Below, one piece after another: positions 22,233-31,247 of a DNA stretch of 64,000 nt; positions within the stretch are counted from its first letter, which is position 1; each line of letters opens with the position of its first letter. The DNA lies in NCBI GenBank assembly GCA_015179125.1, contig WHVA01000039.1, positions 186,001 to 250,000 on the forward strand. Direction: 5' to 3'. Source of the DNA: Gautieria morchelliformis. Its lineage: Eukaryota; Basidiomycota; Agaricomycetes; Gomphales; Gomphaceae. Position numbers and translations under genes: made by a program. Under the pieces are notes generated by a model. It was not told the DNA's origin and ran no database searches. It was given only the letters and a program-made list of their open reading frames with translations.

Positions 22233-22670
22233 TGTAAGGGCAACCCTGGCTAGTTGTGGAGATCACACTACCACACAACTGACAAGGGGAAATCCAAAGT
22301 ATGTATAAATGAACAGAGCATACAAGAGAGGGGATTCTCACCTGACAAGGGGAAATCCAAAGAGAAAAGTCTAAGGACCCCCAATGTCAGCGAGCCCGTA
22401 TTATACTACGCTGCGCAGCCAGGGACAACACTTGGCACCCGCCATCAACCCTGCATCCCCCTGACCCTTGATCGACCCTTGATGCCACCTATTATGCGAG
22501 TCGCTTGATTTCCGACACTGTTCCGGGGCGGAAGTCGGAAATTGGAGTGGAACTGGCAAGGCGAATGGAACTGGTGGAAGTTCTCCCAGAAGCGGAATCG
22601 TTCCCGGGAGCGGATGCGGAGATGGAAATGGAGTCGGAACTGGAAATGGAAAACAGGGTGTCCCCTGACA
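22233..22670 (-). repeat. 5' LTR of the young gypsy
   Basis: 438 bp with the same ends as the copy at 16492. It matches nearly base for base except for a shorter internal purine-rich repeat. The sequence just inside it (below 22233) would hold the primer-binding site, but I could not match it to a tRNA. Confidence 0.93.
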
Positions 22671-23070
22671 CCTTGTAGTCCCATTGTTCCCAATTAGTTA
22701 GTTCCCACACATTGTACTCGACTTCCGCTTCCTCCGGAATTTGCTTAGTACAACACCATTGCTTGTTGCTCTGCGTTTTGTATAAAAACCCCCTCATGTA
22801 TGTCTGTAATTCTGCAATCAGATAATCACCTTCGATACTTGATTTCCTTCGTTCCATCTCCTGTTCTTAGCACAGCGAGTCTAGCAAGATCTCAGTCTCT
22901 CCGTCTTCCGCTTTCCGCCTCAAGTTCCGACCAAACCTTTGGCTCAGTACTTTCCAACTTCCGACTCATTTCCGAAATACCTAGGACGATAGTTCATTGG
23001 GGGCGCAACCTATAAGTTGAAGCCGCTGTCCTTTCCAGTTCCGACTTAGTGGAAATCTCGATACGTAACA
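22671..23070 (+). repeat. 3' part of a 'TGTTATGAC' family LTR (copy 3)
   Basis: Matches the second half of the solo LTR at 3463 (CCTTGTAGTCC, TTTGTATAAAA, CAGATAATCACCTTCGATAC) and ends GATACGTAACA. Its 5' half is missing: the sequence switches directly from the young gypsy LTR. On the other side it interrupts the RT start of the second gypsy. Confidence 0.85.
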
Positions 23071-23660
23071 GGTGAGCGTGAAGGTCGGATGAAACCGATG
23101 TTCAAGTGCTCGTCGATAAACTCGCAAAGTGCTTTGAGTTCGGAAGCTGAGAGAGAGTAGATGGGACCGATAGGCAGCGAGGTCCCTTCTTCAAGGTTGA
23201 TTTTGATATCGTGGGGTCGGTGGGGAGCTAGAGTGGCAGCGCGTGCTTTGCTGAACACATCTGCAAATTCGTGATATACTTCGGGAACATGTTTTTTAAC
23301 GTTCTCAGAAAGCTCGGAAGAGCTTTCTCCTGATGTTGCTCCTCGGGCGAGGAGCTCAGGCGAAGCCAGATTGAGCTGAAACACTTCGGACCCTTCCAAT
23401 CTAGACGCGCGCATGAAAGTGGGTGCATTTATTAGGGAAACGAGCGGTGCTTGCAACTTCGGAGGCGAATTCTGAGGAGAGGTCGAAGGCGGGGGCGAAG
23501 ATGCCATAGGCGAGGTCGAAGTCGTAGCCGAAGCTGAGCGGGCTGACGTCGCCGTGGTCGCTGGAGTCGTAGTTAGGTCGATGGTCTTGAAAGTAATACT
23601 GCCCAATACCCAGTCAATCGACGGATTGTAGCGGGTGAGCCAGTTGTGGCCAAGTACCAC
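23071..23660 (-). pseudogene. Protease C-terminus to RT start of the second gypsy
   Basis: Begins LGHNWLTRYNPSIDW, the classic end of gypsy protease. A Ser/Thr/Pro-rich linker follows, then YHEFADVFSKARAATLAPHR and GFIRPSRSP, the start of RT. It is cut at 23070 by an LTR fragment. Confidence 0.82.
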
Positions 23661-23724
23661 CGAGCAACTTGAGTCGAGTGAGGTTACGTAGAAGGTAACC
23701 CATTGTTGTTCGCCAGTCGGAAAG

Positions 23725-24995
23725 TGTCAAGATTGGTTTTTAGGCGTTAATATCGTGTATTAGTGAACACAACGAATGCCCGAATAACTTGTGCGAATAA
23801 GTATGCCATTCGGCGAATAAGTGAACCGATGAATGTTCACGAAACAAAGGGGTTGCCCGAACGGGGCTCGCCCTGTCTACAGTCATAGCGAAACAGCTCG
23901 CAGTACTTGACGACGCAACGTGCAAGATATTACGCAAGGGCGCTCTAAGTTTCGACGGTCCCTTCGCTGGCGAAGGTGCTCCTTAGGAGCCCTTCGCCAA
24001 CAGCACAGAAAGTAGTTCGAAGGCTAAGGTAACGAAGATGAAGTATGAGAACTCACCAGTGATGCCTAAGTCCTTGGCTGGTCGAAGATAGAAATCTTCA
24101 AGGAGAGGCTCAAGATGATGATCACAGCGAGGTCGAGTTTGCACAAGATGAACGACGTATGATAATTGAACTGGGGAATATACATGTGAATGTAAACTAC
24201 TTATATCGAATGCTCGTAAGGTATCAGCGAGTAGGAAAGAGGCCGTCACAAGTCAGGGTTGGATAGGGGCGCGCAGTCATGACACAGCATAGATGAAATA
24301 AACATACAATAGAATGTGAGGAGAGGGGGAACATGAAACGATGGAGAGTAAAGGTGGCGGAGGCACTTATGGACAAAACCATGTCTTGGGACCCGCATAC
24401 ATGCTACCCTGCATGGACTCTTGGTCTACTGGGTTGATTCCGCACAACCTATGGAAGGGACACCCTGCGAACACATTTCGACCATACGAATGCCCAATGG
24501 GGTTGGATTAAGAAGACGATGGGTTAATGATGGACCATCATGCCGGGTGAATGGCATCGATCGTATTTGATGGTGTGCCTGCTGGCGAATGATGCGAGCA
24601 GCGACTAGCCGTTCGGCGAAATGCAAGGAAGGGCGAACAGAGGTGGCCTAGTGGAGGAGGGTCGAGGTGGAGGGCGAAGCCGAGCGAACACTGAGGAGGA
24701 GTAGCGAAAGGGGAAATGGGGGTACCAAGGTGCAGGAAATACACAGGTCATGAGTATCCAACTCTCAGAACACCATTGGAAGAGGGTCGAGCAGAGGAGG
24801 TGGTAGACCCAGTGATGATTGTCAAGTCAGTCCAAAACCGTTGGTCGTGCGTTTAAAGGCGCGGCGGTGGTGGCAGGCGCGAATCAGCGAATATCGGTTG
24901 CCGAACGTGACAATAGCGATCGGGACGAACACGGAAATGGGGTGAGAAATGTCAGGACAGAGCACTGAGTTATGAGGAATAAACGTGTCATGACA
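23725..24995. repeat. LTR-like insertion of 1.27 kb with a near-perfect 5-bp duplication
   Basis: On the plus strand it starts TGTCAAGATTGG and ends GTGTCATGACA, giving TG...CA in both orientations. The flanks are GAAAG on the left and GAAGG on the right, a 5-bp target duplication with one change. There is no convincing coding sequence inside, so it is a long solo LTR or a small non-coding LTR element. It sits within the protease region of the second gypsy and is therefore younger than that element. Confidence 0.6.
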
Positions 24996-25248
24996 GAAGG
25001 CAGATACAGAGGTCTAGAGCTTGGGTAATGGTAGTGTTAGTACTACCATCAAATAGTTTCAAGGGTATAGGAGAGACAGGATAAGCATGCATAGAGTACT
25101 TCTGGACAAATCTGGATTCAATAAAACAATCTGAGGACCCGCAGTCAACTAATGCAACAAAAGCGACGTTGGGAAGCGAAGGCGAGGTTAGATATACATT
25201 AAGGGAATCTTTGGACAATGAATGAGAAGCGGCACTGAGTCTGAGCAC
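24996..25248 (-). pseudogene. Retroviral-type protease region of the second gypsy
   Basis: It carries the active-site context ALVDCGSSDCFIESRF followed by the flap-like KLFDGSTNTTITQALDL. The reading ends at the inserted LTR-like segment at 24995. Confidence 0.75.
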
Positions 25249-25306
25249 ACGGGTGAGGTTACCGCAATCCTCGGATCATGTGGTTCCGAGGTTGCTACCT
25301 ATTTTT

Positions 25307-26095
25307 TCACCTCCGTAATGGAGGCTGAAGTCCCCTCGTTAGGGGTCTTCGCTGCCCGACCTTTAGAACCGCTACCGTTGGTAGACTTGTTCTTCGGGCA
25401 GTCCTTGACGATGTGGCCCTTCGTGCCGCAAAGCAGACAAAGGCCCTGGTCGACCCGACGTTGGCGTTCCTCGGGAAGTAGTTTGCCATCCTTCCGAGCT
25501 TGCTCGATATGTCGGGCTGACTCTTGTTGCTCGAAGAGTTGTTGTTGGAACCCTTGCCATTGTTGTTAGTCTTGTTGCGGTTTTTATTGTTATTGGAACC
25601 ACTGGAAGACTGGTTGTTGTTAGTGGCATTGCTGCTGGACTGATTAGCGGCGCGTGCAGGCTGGGAGCTACGACCATTGATCATGGCGTCATATTCCTTA
25701 CGCTCCCAGTAACGGCTGTCACATTCCAGCACGAAGTTCCTAAGCTCGGCGAGGCTGCGGAATCGAGGGAAGTGAAGTAAGTCGTCCTTGATTCGTTTGG
25801 CCAAGCCCTTGTAGGCGAAGTGTCGGAGGGCCGCATCGTTCCACTGAGTCCTAGTCAAAGCTCGGGCGAAGTCGATAAAGAATCGGGCAGCCTTGTGGTG
25901 CTCTTTCATAACGATCTTCTTGAGGTCGATCTCGGCTTGGGCAGCGTTGTCGTATGGGCCGAAGTTGAGCTCGAGCTTGGCCTTGAAGCTGTCCCAGTCC
26001 TCGAGCCAATCTGGCTCGGGGAGGACTTCACCAAGGATCACCGGCTCGAAATACTGTAGAGCTGAGCCGGACAGGTAAGAAATAGCATACTGCAC
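25307..26095 (-). pseudogene. Gag of the second gypsy
   Basis: The capsid-like core includes AISYLSGSALQYFEP, WEDWDSF-type DWLEDWDSFKAKLELNFGP, and RFFIDFARALTRTQWND. A long Asn/Ser/Lys-rich linker follows, then a CCHC knuckle that is readable nearby. The N-terminal acidic part extends to about 26400. Confidence 0.8.
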
Positions 26096-26404
26096 CTTCG
26101 AGGCCCCAGTCTTGAACGTTGTGGGACGATCTCAGAAGATGAGTACGCATTGAAGGAAGAAGGTGCGAAGCTTGGACAGGTCAGTACCGTCATAACTATC
26201 CAGTTCCTTGACCTTGGCTCGTGCTTCGGACTCGTGAGGTTTCGCGAGCTTGATGAACACTCGACGCATAAGCTCGTTGTCATCGAGGTCACCGAGGTCC
26301 TCGGGTGGCAGGTTGGGGAGGTCCCGATCGTTGTCAGAACCTCCAGAGCCATCACCTGGATCACCTGAAGGGTCACCAGGGTTAGCCCTACCTTTGCACA
26401 GGTA

Positions 26405-28230
26405 GGTGAGTCGGCCTTTCCTATCTTGAACAGGTGTTTGTTGAGTGCTATGTGGCCCGTCCTGATTTGTATGAGGATTGCTGCCTGCCTATGGGCCATG
26501 CCTTCGGTCAACCTGGAAAATGCTGGGGAAGGCATCGTTTTGTGTATTCTGTGCATGTATTTGGACCTCGGTGACCTTGCAAACACCTCTTTGGCTTTTG
26601 CTCTGAGTTCCTTCTGGTGTCTCTGCAGCTCGGCCACCTTGCTTCTCGGAAGTATGCCCCGGCACTCTATTGGGATGAACCTTTCTTCGCTGCTCTCCCC
26701 CCTCACTGCCTTCTTGGCCTCTTCGTCCGCCCTCTCGTTCCCCCTGACCCCCTTATGTCCCAGCGTCCATCTCATTATTATTGTTGCGTTCGGTTGTGCT
26801 CTCTTGACGTTCTCGAGCTGTCCATGTATAGCATCGACCAGGTATTGTGCCAGCATCTGGTTTTCTCTTCTGGTCGTCAGTATGGCCGCCTGGCCATCCA
26901 ATCCTATCGCATATCTTCCGCTGCACTCCGTGTTCAGTAACTTTGCTCCCATCGCTGCCCCCACTAGTTCGGCTTCGAACACCGTATGCTCCGTTTCCGC
27001 TCCTAGGCAGAGCCACACTGTCAACTCCTCCCTCCCGTCTCTGTACCTCACTGCCGCTGCTCCTACGCCACCGTCTATGCATGATCTGTCGCAGAAGACC
27101 TGTACTCGTGCTGTGTCACGTCCTATCTCCGTGATTGCTGTCTCCTCGTCTGGTGGAATAGCTATCTGGAAAGTGGGGGCCCACTTTGGTCCAATTATCA
27201 CTGTGTGTATCTTCTCCATTTTGTGTGGTTGAACCCCATATGCATGCATTATCTCATGTACTGGCATACGGTGCTTCTTGACGTATCTAGAGGCGGCGCG
27301 ATGGGCTTTGGGGGATAAGGGATGGCTCTTGGGGAGACAGGCTATGCGTGTGGCGGCTCTGTGTATTACCTTGTCCACTAGAAAGTAGAGCGGTAGTAGG
27401 TTCGCGTGTGCATCTAATAAGTCACTTGCCGTTGTATTCATGGCCCCTGTTATCGCCAATGCAGCCTGTCTTTGGACTCTGACCAACTTGTTGATGTGAC
27501 CTTTTGTCCCTTTGCTTCGCGCTGTGCCTGGCACAAGGAATACATCAGCTGCATACAATAACTTCGGGACAGCTACTGTTAGGTAGTATTGGTGCATGTG
27601 CTTAGCTGGTACCCCTCTCAATGGCTTAGCCGGCCAGCGGTATTGTTCCATGAACTTGCTTCCCTTTTGCAGTGCAAAGTTGACTTGCTCCTTGAACTGG
27701 AGCTCCTGGTCGATTATGACCCCAAGGAATCTGTTGGAGGATGTGGGCTTGATGACATACTGCCCGATTTTTATGGCTGGTCGCGCCGTTGGCCTGGTAT
27801 TTTTGGTTCCTGTGGGGTCTGCTTCTCACCTCCTCGTCAGGCCCATAAGTCCAAACTTGTTGACTGAAAAGGTGCAGTCATGTTCCTTCGCCCAATCTTG
27901 CGCTCCTCCGCGCCTGGTCATAATATATGTCAGTTTGTCAAACGCTTCATCTAGGCTTGCTCCTTCTGCGAGCAACGTCATGTCGTCTACAAAGCCGACA
28001 CTGTCTTCGCCTCTGTTCCCGCTGGTGACCTCTAGGAGGCTGGCATTGTAGAACTGGTACGATATTGCGGACAGAGGGCATCCTTGGTCCATGCCACATC
28101 CGACTTCCATCATCTGAGTGCCAAAGTCATCCAGTCGCAATGTGGTATGCATCATAACCGGGTCCTCCAGAGGCATCAGTCGAGCATGTGCGCTGGAATC
28201 AGTGAAGCAAGGGGCCAAGGGCCTCATCTT
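26405..28230 (-). pseudogene. LINE (Tad-like) fragment: reverse transcriptase and RNase H
   Basis: On the minus strand the RT shows motif B (MDQGCPLSAISYQFYNASLL) and the catalytic FVDD box (SVGFVDDMTLL). After it come the thumb region (VIKPTSSNRFLGVIIDQEL) and a cellular-type RNase H (FCDRSCIDGGVGAAAVRY, FEAELVGA, IGLDGQAA, WTLGHKGVRGNERADEEA). An RNase H domain after RT is typical of the Tad/I lineage of fungal LINEs. The frame stays open from about 28227 to 26405 except for one in-frame TGA just after MGLTRR (about 27826). The upstream RT, endonuclease and ORF1 are missing, and the C-terminus stops abruptly at the gypsy gag, so both ends are truncated. Confidence 0.88.
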
Positions 28231-28276
28231 GCATTATCTCGGCGACACCCCCCACCACTGATTAAGTGACGACCTT

Positions 28277-28749
28277 GCAAATCGTGATAGCTCAGAATCA
28301 TGGTGCTCTCACCATTACTGTCGCTGGAGATATTGGGGAGCAAGAGACCTTGTTTCGAGTGAGGCTGCAATAACTGGTGCTGCAAAAGTAAATATTTTTG
28401 GGGAACTTGAACGCACTCTTATTGACATATGTAGATCGTAAGGGAGGCTGTGGCAGCTTTTGGCCGTATTGGTGAGTGTTATGAGTTGCATACATGCGTT
28501 AAGTTGCTCATGAGAACCTCAGACGTGCTTGTCAGCAATGCTGGCATCTGTCCGTTCTCGGATTTTCTCTCCATGCCTGTAGAGGTATGGGACCACACCC
28601 GGCAAGTAAATCTCGATGGGTCGTTCTACATTGTTCAAGGTTAGTTGAAATCCTTGGTATTCGTTGCTTTAGGAACCCTTTATTTCTATTTTCCAGCCGT
28701 CGCCAATCAAATGAAGTCACAGCAGCCCCCAGGTGGCGCGACAGAGCTC
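28277..28749 (+). pseudogene. Short-chain dehydrogenase/reductase gene remnant
   Basis: By-eye exons are about 28277-28358, 28435-28471, 28523-28639 and 28697-28743, joined by GT-AG introns of 51-76 bases. The protein shows the SDR core DVLVSNAGICPFSDF (the NAG motif), followed by VNLDGSFYIVQ and AVANQMKSQQPPGG. This is the usual Rossmann-fold pattern of 3-oxoacyl-reductase-like NAD(P)H oxidoreductases. The N-terminal TGxxxGxG part is missing on the LINE side, and the catalytic SYK part is missing on the other side, where a copia LTR begins at 28750. It therefore cannot encode a working enzyme. The substrate is unknown. Confidence 0.8.
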
Positions 28750-29267
28750 TGATGGTTCCCTCCACTGAGGGACACGGTACAGTCAAGAAAGAAGTTGGAC
28801 ATGAGGGGGCGGGGGAAAAGGATGGGATGGGGAGAACACCGTAAGGAGAAAGGTAGAGCGCATTTTATGTCCTTGGTTGAGGACCCCCCACGTGCATCCT
28901 TCAACCACCTGCGCGAGGGAGTTCAAAGATGATGAACCCAAGAAGAGGAAAGGGATCGCCCCTTGGTGCGAAAGGGGATGTGGACGGGTGAGAGAAAAGC
29001 CGGGCGAAAGGGGGATGACCTGAAAAGGGATAAGGGGTGAGGCAGAAACCACTGTTGCCCATGACTGCAAAGCAGGACAATGCTCAGAGAGAGGTTTGGG
29101 TAAGGAGACGGTGTGATGGCCACTGAAACCACGCTCCTCTCTACCACCAGGAATGCCATCTCTGCTATATAAACCAGTATTCTTGGAGACTAGCTGATCC
29201 AAGCATATGCCCAACACCTCGTGCTACAGGGCTGCATCCCAAGCTTACCGGCAACTGCATCCCAACA
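28750..29267 (-). repeat. Putative copia 3' LTR
   Basis: 518 bp. On the minus strand it begins TGTTGGGATGCAG directly after the polypurine tract, and it ends ...CCATCA where the dehydrogenase sequence resumes. A TTTATATAG box lies about 90 bases from its start. The far boundary is set by the end of the dehydrogenase exon, and no second LTR is available to confirm it. Confidence 0.55.
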
Positions 29268-30041
29268 CCCCCCCATAAGCTGGACGTAGGCCTATCAGTG
29301 CATTCAGGTGCAAGACATTATGCCTGGGGAGTGCCTTCGTAAACATGTCTGCGGCCATGTCATCCGTAGGAACATAGTTGACATGGATGAGCTGGCATTG
29401 TACTGCGTGACGTATGAAGTGATAGTGTATGTCGATATGTTTGGTACGTGGGTGGTATTCATCATTCTTGGTGATGGAGATGGCGGAGACGTTGTCAAGA
29501 TGGATGGTGATGGGCTTCACAAGTGGGTGAGCAATTTCAGCTAAAAACATGCATACCCACAGAGCCTCTTTCACAGCATATGTTGCAGCAATATACTTGG
29601 CTTCAGTCGTTGACAGCGTGACAATTGCCTGTTTCTTCGAGCTCCAAGAGACTGCACTGCCTCCTCTCGTGAAGACATAGCCAGAGATCGAGTGTTGATG
29701 TTCCTGGGACGCCCAATCCGCATCTGAGAAAGCCTCTAGGCCTTTCGGTGACCCACCGATGATGAGGCATAAGTCCATCATCCCCTTCAGGTAACGAAAA
29801 ATCCTCTTCACAGCTTCTCAGTGGGGTCTACTGGGATTCTGCATGAATTGGGCTAGAAAAGAGACTGCAAAAGAAATGTCTGGGCATGTACCCAATGTGG
29901 TGTACATGAGGGAGCCTATCGCCTCCCTGTATGGTACACTGCACATGTCCTTGAACTGGTGAGGGGTGGAAGGGGATTGGGATAGGGAACGTCTGTGGTG
30001 GGGATCGAGCGGCGTGCTGAGGGGGTTAGCGGATCGATATG
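29245..30041 (-). pseudogene. Copia RNase H and RT C-terminus
   Basis: The RT edge shows [20 protein letters not shown] and [12 protein letters not shown]. RNase H shows YLKGMMDLCLIIGG, AFSDADWASQ, STTEAKYIA, HLDNVSA, HIDIHYHFIRHAV and DMFTKALPRH, all standard Ty1/copia landmarks. Fossil. Confidence 0.9.
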
Positions 30042-30424
30042 AAAACATGGAGGTGTGGGACGAAGCGGCGGTAGGGGTGGGAAGGATGCCCCCGCCCCTA
30101 AAGAGAAAAAAAAACCAAGGCTGGGCCATTTAGCCGGAAAGGGGAAAGGGGAGGGAGGTCCGTGTCTGAGAAAGACGTGACACACACAGTAATCCTTCAT
30201 TACAACAATATTAGTCAGCAGGTCAACCAACACCTGGAGTGCGTTAGTGGATGGATGTGGCCTGTGCCAAACCTTTTATCCCTTTTCACGTCTTTCTCAG
30301 ACCCGGACCTCCCTCCCCTTTCCCCTTTCCGGCTAAATGGCCCAGCCTTGGTTTGTTTTTCTTTGTAGGGGTGGGGGCATCCTTCCCACCCCTACCGCCG
30401 CTTCGTCCCACACCTCCATGTTTT
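30042..30424. repeat. Foldback: 139-bp inverted repeats around a 105-bp spacer
   Basis: Left arm 30042-30180 (AAAACATGGAGGTGTGGG ... GACGTGA) and right arm 30286-30424 (TCACGTC ... CCTCCATGTTTT) are inverted copies with only a handful of mismatches. The spacer 30181-30285 is AT-richer and unrelated. It may be a foldback/MITE-like element. The copia remnant abuts it on the left and a gene fragment on the right. Confidence 0.85.
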
Positions 30425-30426
30425 CG

Positions 30427-30703
30427 GAACTGTTATGACCTCGTTGGAGCAAATGCCTGACGGCAAAAGTCGTTGCTTTAATCTTGCTGTGTCAGACTTC
30501 GTACGGGACGGTAACAAACTGTCCACTGTCCAGTAAGCCTCTCTCCTACCTCATCCTTTCCTTCCTGTGTTTTTTCCCTGCCTTAGGTGTGTCTTGGACG
30601 GATCAAATCGTTGGAAGAATACTCCTGCGCCCGCGGTTAACTCGCCTCTGATGGTTTTTGGATCGTGCGAGACGCTAAATGCCCAAGGCAATCTCGCTGT
30701 AAC
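30427..30703 (+). pseudogene. Unrecognised two-exon gene fragment
   Basis: Plus-strand reading MTSLEQMPDGKSRC ... LSTVQ is joined by a GTAAGC...TTAG intron (about 30533-30586) to CVLDGSNRWKNTPAPAV ... GSCETLNAQGN. The clean intron and natural composition argue for a real gene. It lacks both ends, the right one cut by the gypsy LTR at 30704. I do not recognise the family. Confidence 0.5.
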
Positions 30704-31247
30704 TGTAAAGGCAACCCTGGCCGGTTGTGGAGATCACACTACCGCACAACTGACAAGGGGAAATCCAAAGTATGTATAAATGAACAGAGTATACAAGAGA
30801 GGGGATTCTCACCTGACAAGGGGAAATCCAAAGAGAAAAGTCTAAGGACCCCCAATGTCAGCGAGCCCGTATTATACTACGCTGCGCAGCCAGGGACAAC
30901 ACTTGGCACCCGCCATCAACCCTGCATCTCCCTGACCACCCTGACCCTTGATTGACCCTTGATGCCACCTATTACGCGAGTTGCTTGATTTCCGACACTG
31001 TTCCGAGAGTGGAAGTCGGAAATTGGAGTGGAACTGGCAAGGCGAACAGAACTGGTGGAAGTTCTCCCAGAAGCGGAATCATTTCCGAAAGCGGAGGCGG
31101 AGATGGAATTGGAACCGGAAGCGGAGTCGGAAATGGAGTCGGAACTGGGTGTGGAGTCAGAACTGGGTGTGGAGTCAGAACTGGGTGTGGAGTCAGAACT
31201 GGGTGTGGAGTCGGAACTGGAAGTGGAAAACAGGGTGTCCCCTGACA
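30704..31247 (-). repeat. 3' LTR of the truncated gypsy, with an expanded 18-bp repeat
   Basis: Starts TGTAAAGGCAACC and ends GTGTCCCCTGACA. At 544 bp it is longer than its relatives (462 and 438 bp), chiefly because an 18-bp unit (GAACTGGGTGTGGAGTC-like) is repeated about four to five times at about 31136-31220. Confidence 0.9.

Larger units (their letters stand above)
16492..22670 (-). mobile_element. Ty3/gypsy chromovirus, young and nearly whole
   Basis: It has two terminal repeats, a polypurine tract beside the 3' LTR (purine on the minus strand, about 16954-16966), gag with one zinc knuckle, protease, RT, RNase H, integrase and a chromodomain. Order on the minus strand is 5' LTR, gag, pol, 3' LTR. 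The LTRs are almost identical apart from a length change in their internal repeat, so insertion or homogenisation is recent. About two breaks are apparent in the coding part. The flanking five bases (GTATC on the left, CCTTG on the right) are not duplicates. Confidence 0.92.
23071..26404 (-). mobile_element. Second Ty3/gypsy remnant (gag, protease, start of RT)
   Basis: On the minus strand it carries gag from about 26400 down, then protease, then the beginning of RT, where it stops at the LTR fragment ending 23070. The rest of pol and both own LTRs are absent. A 1.27-kb LTR-like segment is inserted into the protease region. It is a different family from the 16492 element, with Asn/Ser-rich gag linkers. 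Fossil with several breaks. Confidence 0.8.
28750..30041 (-). mobile_element. Ty1/copia remnant (end of pol plus 3' LTR)
   Basis: The minus-strand pol end is followed by a purine tract (GGGGGGG at 29268-29274) and an LTR. Only the C-terminal RT edge and RNase H remain. It is broken and cut on its 5' side by the foldback at 30042. It inserted into the dehydrogenase gene. Confidence 0.8.

Noticed and set aside
26038-27651. A 537-residue frame as a fusion of LINE RNase H with another protein
   Set aside because: The last part is gypsy gag DNA in the wrong frame; the joint is at about 26404.
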